Positions 1-5,862 are shown, counted from the stretch's first letter. The stretch is DNA of 7,812 bases from Roseovarius sp. UBA6167 (GCA_002428225.1 DIUD01000019.1:206-8017); one strand, 5' to 3'. The notes: generated from the sequence alone by a model not told the origin. Made by a program: numbers and translations.

Positions 1-851
1 ATCGCCATGCAGCGCTCGCCCGCCGCGCCATAGCCCGCGCCGATGAGCGCGTCTGCGGCCTGATCCATGTCAGCGTCGGGCATGACGATCATGTGGTTCT
101 TGGCGCCGCCAAAGCATTGCACCCGCTTGCCGTTCGAGCAGCCGCGCCCGTAGATGTATTCGGCGATGGGGGTGGAGCCGACAAAGCCGATGGACTGGAT
201 CACCGGGTGGTCGAGGATCGCATCCACCGCCACCTTGTCGCCGTTCACCACCTGCAAGAGCCCCTTGGGCAGCCCGGCCTCCGCCATCAGTTCGGCCAGC
301 ATGAGCGGCACCGACGGGTCACGCTCGGAGGGCTTGAGGATGAAGGCATTGCCGCAGGCGAGCGCGGGTGCGAACATCCACATCGGGATCATCGCCGGGA
401 AATTGAACGGCGTGATCCCCGCGCTGACGCCAAGCGGCTGGCGCATGGAATAGAGGTCGATGCCGGGACCGGCGCTGTCGGTGAACTCGCCCTTGAGGAG
501 TTGCGGCGCGCCGATGCAGTATTCGACCACCTCAAGCCCGCGCTGGATGTCGCCCTTGGCGTCGGGGAAGGTCTTGCCGTGTTCGCGCGACAGCGCCTCG
601 GCGAGCTTGTCCATGTCGCGGTTGAGCAGGCGGACGAATTCCATCATCACCCGCGCCCGGCGCTGCGGGTTGGTGGCGGCCCATGCGGGCTGTGCGGCCT
701 CGGCTGCGGCGACGGCGGCGGTCATTTCCTCGACGCTGGCCAGCGGGCATCTGGCCTGCACCTCGCCGGTGGCCGGGTTGAACACGTCCGAAAAACGGCC
801 CGATGTGCCCTTCACATGGGTGCCGTTGATGTAATGGGTCAGTTCCTGCAT
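1..851 (-). CDS. mmsA: Methylmalonate-semialdehyde dehydrogenase (CoA-acylating), 5' part
   Basis: This is the N-terminal 283 residues of an aldehyde dehydrogenase of the MmsA/IolA type; the gene continues beyond the left edge. The family oxidises methylmalonate semialdehyde (valine catabolism) or malonate semialdehyde with NAD+ and CoA, giving propionyl-CoA or acetyl-CoA in the cytoplasm. Visible motifs are TPFNFP at about 147-152, KPSE at 173-176 (cofactor binding), GFVGSTP at 222-228, GGAKNH at 248-253 and ERCMA at 279-283, where Cys281 is the expected catalytic nucleophile. In GGAKNH an Asn stands where hydrolytic ALDHs keep their general-base Glu, a known hallmark of the CoA-acylating branch. 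The ATG at 851 is preceded by a strong AGGAGGAG ribosome site (865-858 on the minus strand). It is divergent from a LysR regulator, its likely controller. The full family length is about 500 residues, so roughly 40 percent is missing only because of the window edge. Confidence 0.95.
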   Translation of the reverse strand, partial: MQELTHYINGTHVKGTSGRFSDVFNPATGEVQARCPLASVEEMTAAVAAAEAAQPAWAATNPQRRARVMMEFVRLLNRDMDKLAEALSREHGKTFPDAKGDIQRGLEVVEYCIGAPQLLKGEFTDSAGPGIDLYSMRQPLGVSAGITPFNFPAMIPMWMFAPALACGNAFILKPSERDPSVPLMLAELMAEAGLPKGLLQVVNGDKVAVDAILDHPVIQSIGFVGSTPIAEYIYGRGCSNGKRVQCFGGAKNHMIVMPDADMDQAADALIGAGYGAAGERCMA

Positions 852-965
852 GGCTCTCTCCTCCTGAATTGCGCGTCGCGCGAAGCCTAGCCTTGCAAAA
901 CTCAGTGCGAAAGAGGCAAGATTCCATTATGGACTTGCATTTTTGCAAAGGAGAGGGGGCGGATC
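852..965. promoter_or_regulatory. Divergent mmsA/lysR control region with TTGCA repeats
   Basis: This 114-bp gap must hold the start signals for both divergent genes. It contains TTGCAA at 893-898 and, 42 bp further on (about four helical turns), a symmetric TTGCA-tttt-TGCAA at 935-948. The second half of the latter is an exact TTTGCAAA (942-949), and the first site is CTTGCAAA (892-899). The right-hand site overlaps the lysR ribosome site, so a bound protein would repress lysR, while lying about 85-100 bp upstream of the mmsA start, a usual activator position. LysR regulators commonly bind two spaced symmetric sites in such gaps, so this is a plausible operator. TTTGCAAA also recalls the site reported for the propionyl-CoA regulator PccR/ScfR of Rhodobacter, but the spacing differs. 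I see no clear -35/-10 pair for either gene. Confidence 0.5.
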
Positions 966-1856
966 ATGCCGCATTGGGACGATATCCGCATTTTCCTGGC
1001 CGTGGCGCGGGAGGAAAGCCTGTCGGGCGCGGGGCGGGTGCTGCGCATCGACCCGGCCACCGTGGGCCGGCGCATGGCGCGGCTGGAAGAGGGGCTTGGC
1101 GCGCCGCTTTTTGCCAAATCCCCCACCGGCTATGCGCTGAGCGAGGCGGGCGCGCGCCTCATGGCCCATGCGATCCGCGCCGAACAGGCGATGGAGGAAG
1201 CGGCGACCGATCTGGGCGGGCAGGCGGGCGGCCTCTCGGGGCAGATCCGCATCGGCGCGCCCGATGGCTGCGCCAACTTCCTGCTGCCGCAGGTCTGTGC
1301 GGCCATCGGTGCGGAGAACCCGGATCTGGAAATTCAGATCGTCGCGCTGCCGCGCGTCTTCAACCTGACCCGGCGCGAGGCCGACATGGTAATTGCCGTC
1401 AGCCCGCCGACCGCGGGCCGCCTGACAGTGCAGAAAATCACCGATTACCGCCTGCATCTCGCGGCCTCGCGCGCCTATATCCGCGCCCATCCCCCCATCA
1501 CCCGGCTGGCGGATCTGCGCGGGCATCGCATCGTCGGTTATATTCAGGACATGATCTTTGACCGCGAACTGGATTACCTGAGCGAGGCGGGGATTGCGCG
1601 CGTGGACCTCGCGTCCAATTCGGTCTCGGTGCAGCTCAACCTCGTGCGGCAGGGGGCGGGGATCGGCGTGCTGCACGATTTCTCGCTGCCCTTGCTGCGC
1701 GCGGTCAAGGTGCTGCCCGATCAGGTCTCGCTCACCCGCAGCTTCTATCTTGTGCGCCATGCCGATGACCGGCGGCTGGAGCGGCAGAACCGTTTTGCCA
1801 CGGCCCTTGTCGAGGGGCTGCGCGCCGAAGTGGCGCGACTGGAGGAGCAGGCTTGA
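966..1856 (+). CDS. LysR-family transcriptional regulator, probable mmsA regulator
   Basis: This 296-residue protein has the usual LysR length and layout. A winged helix-turn-helix occupies about residues 3-62 (the stretch with FLAVAREESLSGAG and DPATVGRRMARLEEGLG), followed by a linker helix rich in Ala/Glu to about 85 and a periplasmic-binding-protein-like effector domain from about 90 to 290. It should act as a cytoplasmic DNA-binding tetramer. The ATG at 966 is chosen because AAAGGAGAG lies at 947-954 and the HTH begins at the normal distance from the N terminus. It diverges from mmsA, which by the standard LysR arrangement suggests that it senses a methylmalonate-semialdehyde or valine-pathway intermediate and controls mmsA and itself; the effector is inference. 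The DPATVGRR recognition helix fits a common proteobacterial LysR subgroup. Its TGA (1854-1856) is followed after 61 bp by the next + strand gene. Confidence 0.9.
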   Translation: MPHWDDIRIFLAVAREESLSGAGRVLRIDPATVGRRMARLEEGLGAPLFAKSPTGYALSEAGARLMAHAIRAEQAMEEAATDLGGQAGGLSGQIRIGAPDGCANFLLPQVCAAIGAENPDLEIQIVALPRVFNLTRREADMVIAVSPPTAGRLTVQKITDYRLHLAASRAYIRAHPPITRLADLRGHRIVGYIQDMIFDRELDYLSEAGIARVDLASNSVSVQLNLVRQGAGIGVLHDFSLPLLRAVKVLPDQVSLTRSFYLVRHADDRRLERQNRFATALVEGLRAEVARLEEQA

Positions 1857-1888
1857 CAGAAATCTCATGGTGGATCACGCTGGTGTTA

Positions 1889-1905
1889 TCGAAATTCCGT
1901 TTCGA
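1889..1905. promoter_or_regulatory. Inverted repeat TCGAAA-N5-TTTCGA in leader of CBS-domain gene
   Basis: A perfect 6-bp inverted repeat (1889-1894 and 1900-1905, spacer ttccg) lies immediately 5' of the AAAGGG ribosome site (1905-1910) of the CBS-domain gene. It could be a dimeric operator or a small RNA hairpin that touches the Shine-Dalgarno. The arms are short, so chance is possible. No clear promoter hexamers were found in the 61-bp gap; a TTGACA that overlaps the lysR stop (1853-1858) lacks a partner -10 at 16-18 bp. Confidence 0.3.
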
Positions 1906-1917
1906 AAGGGTTCCGAC

Positions 1918-2352
1918 ATGCTCGTTCAGCAGATTCTGAAATCCAAGGGCGATAGCGGCGTGATCACCGTCACCCCCGAAACGCTCGTGTCGGAAGTGGC
2001 AGGCATTCTTGCCGAGCGCCGGATCGGCGGCGTGGTCGTCTCCTCTGACGGAGAGCGGCCCGAGGGCATCCTGTCGGAGCGCGATATCGTGCGGGCGCTG
2101 GCGGTGCGGGGCGCGGCGTGCCTGCTGGAGACGGCGGCCCGGATGATGACGCGCAACCCGGTCTGCTGCACGCGGCGTGACACCTCGGACGCGGTGCTCG
2201 CCCGCATGACCGATGGCCGGTTCCGGCATATGCCGGTGGTCGAGGAGGGCCGCCTTGTGGGTATCGTGACCATCGGCGATGTGGTCAAGGCACGGCTGGA
2301 TGAGCTTTCGATGGAGAAAAACGCACTGGAAGGGATGATCATGGGCCACTGA
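1918..2352 (+). CDS. Tandem CBS-domain protein
   Basis: This 144-residue cytoplasmic protein is almost entirely a Bateman module: CBS domain 1 at about residues 1-62 and CBS domain 2 at about 73-131, with the repeated signature GILSERDIVRAL (50-61) and GIVTIGDVVKARL (115-127). Such pairs bind adenine nucleotides (AMP, ATP, SAM or NAD-type ligands) at the domain interface and act as energy or ligand sensors. With no attached enzyme domain the partner is unknown, and I do not assign a function. The ATG at 1918 has AAAGGG at 1905-1910, seven bases upstream; an open frame extends further 5' but into the lysR gene in another frame and without the family match. Stand-alone proteins of this length are common in Rhodobacteraceae. 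The next gene, coaD, begins 63 bp downstream on the same strand, so co-transcription is possible but unproven. Confidence 0.9.
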   Translation: MLVQQILKSKGDSGVITVTPETLVSEVAGILAERRIGGVVVSSDGERPEGILSERDIVRALAVRGAACLLETAARMMTRNPVCCTRRDTSDAVLARMTDGRFRHMPVVEEGRLVGIVTIGDVVKARLDELSMEKNALEGMIMGH

Positions 2353-2415
2353 GGGCTTGCATCGGCGCGCATAATCCTGTTGCCTGCCGCGCAATTGCAA
2401 GAATGGAGCCGCCTC
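2353..2415 (+). promoter_or_regulatory. CBS gene-coaD spacer with weak inverted repeat and -10-like box
   Basis: The 63-bp spacer starts with CTTGCA (2356-2361) and closes with TGCAAG (2396-2401), 6-bp complementary arms about 34 bp apart, with partly complementary GC blocks just inside them. CATAAT at 2370-2375 matches five of six bases of a -10 box, but no -35 lies at the proper distance. The coaD ribosome site GGAG is at 2405-2408, just past the right arm. Read as a possible weak promoter or leader fold. Confidence 0.2.
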
Positions 2416-2907
2416 ATGCGCATCGCCCTCTATCCCGGCACTTTCGATCCGATAACCCTGGGTCATATCGACATCATCCGCCGCGCCGCGATGCTGGTTG
2501 ACCGGCTGGTGATCGGCGTGGCGATCAATCGTGACAAGGGGCCGCTGTTCTCGCTCGAAGAGCGGGTGGCGATGATCGAGGCGGAATGCGTGGCGCTGTC
2601 CAAACTGACCGACACCGAAATCGTGGCCCATCCGTTCGAGAACCTGTTGATACACTGCGCCCATGATGTCGGCGCGCAGATCATCATTCGCGGGCTGCGC
2701 GCGGTGGCGGATTTCGAATACGAGTTCCAGATGGTTGGCATGAACCGCGCGCTCGACAACACGGTGGAAACGGTGTTTCTCATGGCGGATGCGGGCCATC
2801 AGGCGATCGCCTCGAAACTGGTCAAGGAAATCGCGCGGCTGGACGGGGATGTGTCGAAATTCGTGACCCCCCCGGTGCACAAGGCGCTGATTGCGAAATT
2901 CGCCTGA
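2416..2907 (+). CDS. coaD: Phosphopantetheine adenylyltransferase
   Basis: CoaD makes dephospho-CoA and pyrophosphate from ATP and 4'-phosphopantetheine, the fourth of the five steps from pantothenate to CoA, in the cytoplasm as a hexamer. The 163 residues compare with 159 in E. coli. The nucleotidyltransferase Rossmann fold is clear: YPGTFDPITLGH (6-17, with the TxGH motif and His17), Lys41 after INRD, IIIRGLRAVADFEYEFQM (89-106) and IASKLVKEIA (131-140, normally ISSxLVKE). The ATG at 2416 is preferred over an in-frame TTG at 2380 because GGAG lies at 2405-2408 and MRIALYPGTFDP is the standard N terminus. No clear terminator follows, only a short GC hairpin (about 2915-2927) without a T-run. 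CoA supply is loosely relevant to the CoA-dependent mmsA nearby, but I would not infer a functional link. Confidence 0.97.
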   Translation: MRIALYPGTFDPITLGHIDIIRRAAMLVDRLVIGVAINRDKGPLFSLEERVAMIEAECVALSKLTDTEIVAHPFENLLIHCAHDVGAQIIIRGLRAVADFEYEFQMVGMNRALDNTVETVFLMADAGHQAIASKLVKEIARLDGDVSKFVTPPVHKALIAKFA

Positions 2908-3020
2908 GCGCGGCCCGGCCATGCCGGCGGGCGCGGCACCATCAGCGTCCGGGCGCGCCGCGCCACGCTCATCCGTAATCACGCGACACGCGCCAACTCC
3001 TTGATTTCGCATGTCCGATG

Positions 3021-3060
3021 AGATCGAAACCGGTTTCCACCTTTGAGCAACATGCTCTAG
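3021..3060 (+). promoter_or_regulatory. Palindromic intergenic element upstream of metG
   Basis: The element has two parts: a perfect 12-bp palindrome GAAACCGGTTTC (3026-3037), then CCACCTTT, then an inverted repeat GAGCA-aca-TGCTC (3045-3057) followed by TAG. The combination of AACCGGTTTCCAC, a short T-run and ATGCTCTAG resembles a motif I remember as recurrent in intergenic DNA of Alphaproteobacteria, particularly Rhizobiales; that recollection could not be verified here. It ends 33 bp before the metG ATG, so it probably overlaps the promoter or 5' leader of metG and could be a regulator site or part of a dispersed repeat family. Confidence 0.5.
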
Positions 3061-3093
3061 ACGGGGCGCGACGCAGGACAAGGCACAGGCAGG

Positions 3094-4806
3094 ATGGCAC
3101 GGCATCTCATTACCTCGGCGATTCCCTATATCAACGGGATCAAGCATCTGGGCAATCTGGTCGGAAGCCAGCTTCCGGCCGATCTCTTTGCGCGCTACTG
3201 CCGCGCGCGCGGGCATGAGGTGCTGTTTCTCTGCGCCACCGACGAGCACGGCACCCCCGCCGAGCTTGCCGCCGCCAGGGCGGGCAAGCCGGTGGCCGAG
3301 TATTGCGCCGAGATGCACGGGGTGCAGGCCGAAATCGCGCGCGGTTTCCGCCTCAGCTTTGACCATTTCGGGCGCTCCTCCAGCCCGCAGAACCACCGCC
3401 TGACCCAGCATTTCGCCAGGCGCCTGCATGAACAGGGCTTGATCCGCGAAGTCTCGGAGACGCAGATGTATTCGCCCACCGACGGGCGTTTTCTGCCCGA
3501 CCGCTATATCGAAGGCACCTGCCCCAATTGCGGCTTTGAGAGCGCGCGCGGCGATCAGTGCGACAACTGCACCAAGCAGCTTGACCCGGTTGACCTCGTC
3601 AACCCGCGCTCGGTGATCTCGGGCGCCACCGATCTGGAGATGCGCGAGACCAGGCATCTCTATCTCTGCCAGTCGCAGATGAAGGACGAGCTGGAGGCGT
3701 GGATCGACTCCAAGACCGACTGGCCGCTGCTGACCACCTCGATCGCGAAGAAATGGCTCAATGACGGCGACGGCTTGCAGGATCGCGGCATCACCCGCGA
3801 TCTCGACTGGGGCATCCCGGTGCAATTCGACGGCGCCCCGTGGCAGGGGATGGAGGGCAAGGTCTTCTACGTCTGGTTCGATGCGCCCATCGAATATATC
3901 GCCTGCGCGCAGGAATGGGCCGAGGCGGGCAAGGGCGCGGATTGGGAACGCTGGTGGCGCACCGACAAGGGGGCGAGCGATGTCCGCTATACCCAGTTCA
4001 TGGGCAAGGACAACGTGCCCTTCCACACGCTCGGCTTTCCCGCCACGATCCTTGGCGCGCGCGAGCATTGGAAGCTGGTGGATTACATCAAGTCGTTCAA
4101 TTACCTCAACTACGATGGTGGCCAGTTCAGCACCTCGCGCGGGCGCGGCGTGTTCATGGATGACGCGCTTGAAATCCTGCCCGCCGATTACTGGCGCTGG
4201 TGGCTGCTCTCTCATGCCCCCGAAAGCTCGGATTCCGAATTCACATGGGAGAATTTCCAGGCATCGGTGAACAAGGATCTGGCCGATGTTCTGGGCAATT
4301 TCGTCTCCCGCGTGACCAAGTTCTGCCGCGCGAAATTCGGCGCGGCGGTGCCCGAGGGCGGCAGTCATGGCGCGGCGGAGGAGGCGCTCATTGCCGCGCT
4401 TGGCGCTCGTATCCGTGCCTATGAGGGCCATATGGAGGCGATGGAGGTGCGCAAATCCGCCGCCGAGTTGCGCGCGATCTGGGTGCTGGGCAACGAATAC
4501 CTGCAAGAGGCCGCCCCATGGTCCACCTTCAAGACCGACCCCGCGCGCGCCGCAATGCAGATCCGCCTCGCGCTCAACCTCATCCGGCTCTATGCGGTGC
4601 TCTCAAGCCCCTTCATCCCCGACGCCGCAAGCGCGATGCTGGGCGCGATGCGCACACAGGGGGATGGCTGGCCCGAGGATGTCGCCGCCGCGCTGGAGGT
4701 GCTGAAGCCCGGCCACGCCTTCGACGTGCCCGAGGTGCTGTTCTCCAAGATCACCGACGAGGCGCGCGAGGACTGGCAGGCGCGGTTCGCAGGCGTGCGG
4801 GGCTGA
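3094..4806 (+). CDS. metG: Methionyl-tRNA synthetase
   Basis: This class Ia synthetase charges tRNA-Met and initiator tRNA with methionine using ATP. Across 570 residues one sees the N-terminal catalytic fold with PYINGIKHLGN (11-21, the HIGH motif as HLGN), CATDEHGTP (47-55), a four-cysteine zinc knuckle C143-x2-C146-x9-C156-x2-C159 in the connective insertion, YVWFDAPIEYI, GKDNVPFHTLGFPA, and then QFSTSRGRGVF (344-354) where KMSKS is expected. The C-terminal part from about 385 is the helical anticodon-binding domain, starting near FQASVNKDLADVLGNFVSR. It ends without the extra tRNA-binding (Trbp111-like) domain that extends E. coli MetG to about 677 residues, a frequent natural variation. 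The ATG at 3094 follows AGGACAAGG at 3075-3083. The gene is probably monocistronic: it is preceded by the palindromic element at 3021-3060 and followed by hairpins. The lost lysines of KMSKS are discussed as a finding; the gene otherwise looks intact. Confidence 0.97.
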   Translation: MARHLITSAIPYINGIKHLGNLVGSQLPADLFARYCRARGHEVLFLCATDEHGTPAELAAARAGKPVAEYCAEMHGVQAEIARGFRLSFDHFGRSSSPQNHRLTQHFARRLHEQGLIREVSETQMYSPTDGRFLPDRYIEGTCPNCGFESARGDQCDNCTKQLDPVDLVNPRSVISGATDLEMRETRHLYLCQSQMKDELEAWIDSKTDWPLLTTSIAKKWLNDGDGLQDRGITRDLDWGIPVQFDGAPWQGMEGKVFYVWFDAPIEYIACAQEWAEAGKGADWERWWRTDKGASDVRYTQFMGKDNVPFHTLGFPATILGAREHWKLVDYIKSFNYLNYDGGQFSTSRGRGVFMDDALEILPADYWRWWLLSHAPESSDSEFTWENFQASVNKDLADVLGNFVSRVTKFCRAKFGAAVPEGGSHGAAEEALIAALGARIRAYEGHMEAMEVRKSAAELRAIWVLGNEYLQEAAPWSTFKTDPARAAMQIRLALNLIRLYAVLSSPFIPDAASAMLGAMRTQGDGWPEDVAAALEVLKPGHAFDVPEVLFSKITDEAREDWQARFAGVRG

Positions 4807-4812
4807 CACGAC

Positions 4813-4835
4813 GAGGGGCCGCACACGCGCCCCTC
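4813..4835. terminator. GC hairpin after metG, without T-run
   Basis: GAGGGGC (4813-4819) and GCCCCTC (4829-4835) form a perfect 7-bp stem with a 9-base loop, starting six bases after the metG stop. No T-tract follows, so it is either a factor-assisted terminator or an RNA 3'-end stabiliser, as is frequent in GC-rich Alphaproteobacteria. Confidence 0.5.
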
Positions 4836-4882
4836 ACCACGGCTTGACCCGCCGCGACCGGATCGCTGATTGCGACAATCCG

Positions 4883-4958
4883 CGCCACGTTCCGCTTCTG
4901 AGCCGGGGGCTGCGCGTGGCGGCAAAGGCGGGCCCGTCCTCCAGCGGGCCTGTCTTTT
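4883..4958 (+). ncRNA. Candidate structured RNA or metG 3' UTR ending in terminator
   Basis: Two nested/stacked folds lie directly before the intrinsic terminator: CGCCACG (4883-4889) pairs with CGTGGCG (4915-4921), enclosing AGCC-ggg-GGCT (4901-4911), and the terminator stem begins at 4924. The terminator stands about 120 bp beyond the metG stop, behind a first hairpin, which would fit either a long structured 3' UTR or a separate small RNA. A TTGACC at 4844-4849 could be a -35 box but no good -10 sits 16-18 bp away. Not matched to any RNA family I know. Confidence 0.25.
4924..4958 (+). terminator. Strong intrinsic terminator between metG and the OMP gene
   Basis: Thirteen consecutive pairs (two of them G-U) join 4924-4936 with 4945-4957, around an 8-base loop, and a TCTTTT tract closes the stem. 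This is a clear Rho-independent terminator reading in the + direction, so it ends metG (or an intervening small RNA) and isolates the outer-membrane gene as its own unit. Confidence 0.85.
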
Positions 4959-4987
4959 ACTTCAATCCCCGCAATCAATTTCGACAA

Positions 4988-5017
4988 CCCAATGTTGCAG
5001 GTTTGCAACGGTTTGGG
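4988..5017. promoter_or_regulatory. Compound inverted repeat with TTGCA-N4-TGCAA
   Basis: GTTGC (4994-4998) and GCAAC (5005-5009) are complementary, flanked by a second complementary pair CCCAA (4988-4992) and TTGGG (5013-5017) with small bulges. The core TTGCA-ggtt-TGCAA (4995-5008) has the same arms and the same 4-bp spacer as the site at 935-948 in the mmsA/lysR gap. It lies about 190 bp upstream of the outer-membrane gene and after the + strand terminator, so it is more likely a DNA operator than part of the metG transcript. Confidence 0.4.
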
Positions 5018-5124
5018 CGAAATGCCCCACTTTCTTCCGGAATTCAGCAGCATCCCGCCATTTATGCGCGCGTGATTCCGCCGCACCCTTGCCACTGCAG
5101 CGCCGCGCACCGACATATCCCCCA

Positions 5125-5162
5125 ACGGTGTGAACCGTCGCGCCGGGCCACGCAGTCCGGCG
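5125..5162 (+). promoter_or_regulatory. Two tandem hairpins in the OMP gene leader
   Basis: ACGGT-gtga-ACCGT (5125-5138) and, three bases on, CGCCGG-N10-CCGGCG (5141-5162) can form two consecutive stem-loops just upstream of an A/G-rich, unstructured ribosome site. Leader hairpins of this kind stabilise mRNAs of abundant outer-membrane proteins in other bacteria; that role here is inferred. Confidence 0.4.
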
Positions 5163-5194
5163 TCTTGGAAAGAAAAGACAGGAAAGGACAAATC

Positions 5195-5791
5195 ATGTGG
5201 AAACAGACGACGGCTCTTGTCGCAGTGGTATCGCTTTTTGCGGCACCGGCACTTGCGGGCAACATAACCCCGACCCAACCCGAACCGGTCATCGCGGCCC
5301 CGGCCCCTGCGCCGGTAGCACCGCTCACGCCGAACTGGACCGGCTTTTATGCCGGTGGACAGCTTGGCTATGCCTGGGTTGATACCAATGTCGCCGGTGT
5401 GGACGGTGACGACATCATCGGCGGTCTTGTCGCCGGCTACGATTACGATTTCGGCAACTGGGTGTTGGGCGGCGGCCTTGATTACGACTTCGCCGATATC
5501 AGCCTTTCGGGCGCCAATGCCAGCGTCGAGGAAGTGTTCCGCGCCAAGCTGCGCGTCGGCCCCAAGATCGGGCGCGGCCTGCTTTACGGCACCGGCGGCT
5601 ATGCCTGGGCCGATACCGACAATCTCGGCAGCGATGACGGCTGGTTCATCGGCGCGGGCTACGAGCACCGTATCACCGATCAGTTCTCGCTCGGTGCCGA
5701 AGTGCTCTATCATGAGTTCGACGGTTTCGGCAGCGCCAATGCCGACGTGGACGTCACCACGCTTCAGGCGCGCGCAACCTTCCGGTTCTGA
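5195..5791 (+). CDS. Small outer-membrane beta-barrel protein (Omp25/RopB-like)
   Basis: This 198-residue protein has a classic signal peptide (MWKQTT, then a hydrophobic core, and A-L-A at 19-21), predicting cleavage after Ala21. A Pro/Ala-rich segment (about 26-46) leads to NWTGFYAGGQLGYAW (47-61), the typical first strand of the alphaproteobacterial Omp25/Omp31/RopB porin-like family (outer-membrane beta-barrel domain). Alternating strands rich in Gly and aromatics (GGLVAGYDYDFGNWVLGGGLDYDF, about 76-99, and further pairs) give about eight strands, and the chain ends in RATFRF with the terminal Phe that BamA recognises. It should therefore be an 8-stranded outer-membrane barrel; a transport or structural role is not visible. 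The ATG at 5195 is chosen because it follows AGGAAAGGA (5180-5188) and starts the signal peptide. It stands alone between two terminators, convergent with kpsF. Confidence 0.92.
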   Translation: MWKQTTALVAVVSLFAAPALAGNITPTQPEPVIAAPAPAPVAPLTPNWTGFYAGGQLGYAWVDTNVAGVDGDDIIGGLVAGYDYDFGNWVLGGGLDYDFADISLSGANASVEEVFRAKLRVGPKIGRGLLYGTGGYAWADTDNLGSDDGWFIGAGYEHRITDQFSLGAEVLYHEFDGFGSANADVDVTTLQARATFRF

Positions 5792-5808
5792 GCGGCGCAT
5801 GTAAGAAA

Positions 5809-5841
5809 AGAAGGGTCCGCGCCCCCCGCGCGGGCCCTTTT
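5809..5841. terminator. Bidirectional intrinsic terminator between OMP gene and kpsF
   Basis: A 12-bp stem (5811-5822 with 5828-5839, one T-G wobble) around a five-C loop is flanked by a purine A-rich run on the left and TTTT on the right. It reads as an intrinsic terminator for the outer-membrane gene on the + strand and, with the U-rich complement of the left flank, for kpsF on the minus strand. It sits 18 bases after the one stop codon and 22 before the other. Confidence 0.88.
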
Positions 5842-5862
5842 CATGCGGGCAGGGCCGCGCCC

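Larger units (their letters stand above)
4807..5194 (+). other. 388-bp intergenic region, structured, no gene seen
   Basis: No credible protein gene lies here; open frames are extensions of neighbours without start signals or shadows. From left to right it contains a GC hairpin after metG (4813-4835), a folded stretch ending in a strong intrinsic terminator (about 4883-4958), a compound inverted repeat with TTGCA-N4-TGCAA (4988-5017), and two adjacent small stem-loops (5125-5138 and 5141-5162) in front of a purine-rich ribosome site. The promoter of the outer-membrane gene must lie between about 4960 and 5120, but I found no convincing hexamer pair; CATTTA at 5059-5064 is the best -10-like string and its -35 is poor. 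Confidence 0.7.

Noticed and set aside
93..890. A 265-codon + strand open frame at the left end
   Set aside because: It is antisense to mmsA, whose motifs and start are unambiguous; the + strand translation has no recognisable domain.
1853..1889. TTGACA overlapping the lysR stop as a promoter for the CBS gene
   Set aside because: No -10-like hexamer is present at 16-18 bp; the nearest (TGTTAT at 1884-1889) is about 25 bp away.
2911..2932. GC-rich hairpin just after coaD as an intrinsic terminator
   Set aside because: Only about five contiguous pairs (2915-2919 with 2923-2927) and no T-run follow, so it is too weak to list as a terminator.
1732..4506. A very long (about 2.8 kb) open frame on the minus strand
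   Set aside because: It lies antisense to lysR, the CBS gene, coaD and most of metG, all with clear family matches. Its translation is rich in His, Arg, Ala and Gly with no domain, and long antisense open frames are expected in GC-rich coding DNA.
4844..5194. Extension of the outer-membrane protein to a TTG at 4844
   Set aside because: The extra 117 codons cross a strong terminator and hairpins and would bury the signal peptide; ATG 5195 has an excellent ribosome site.
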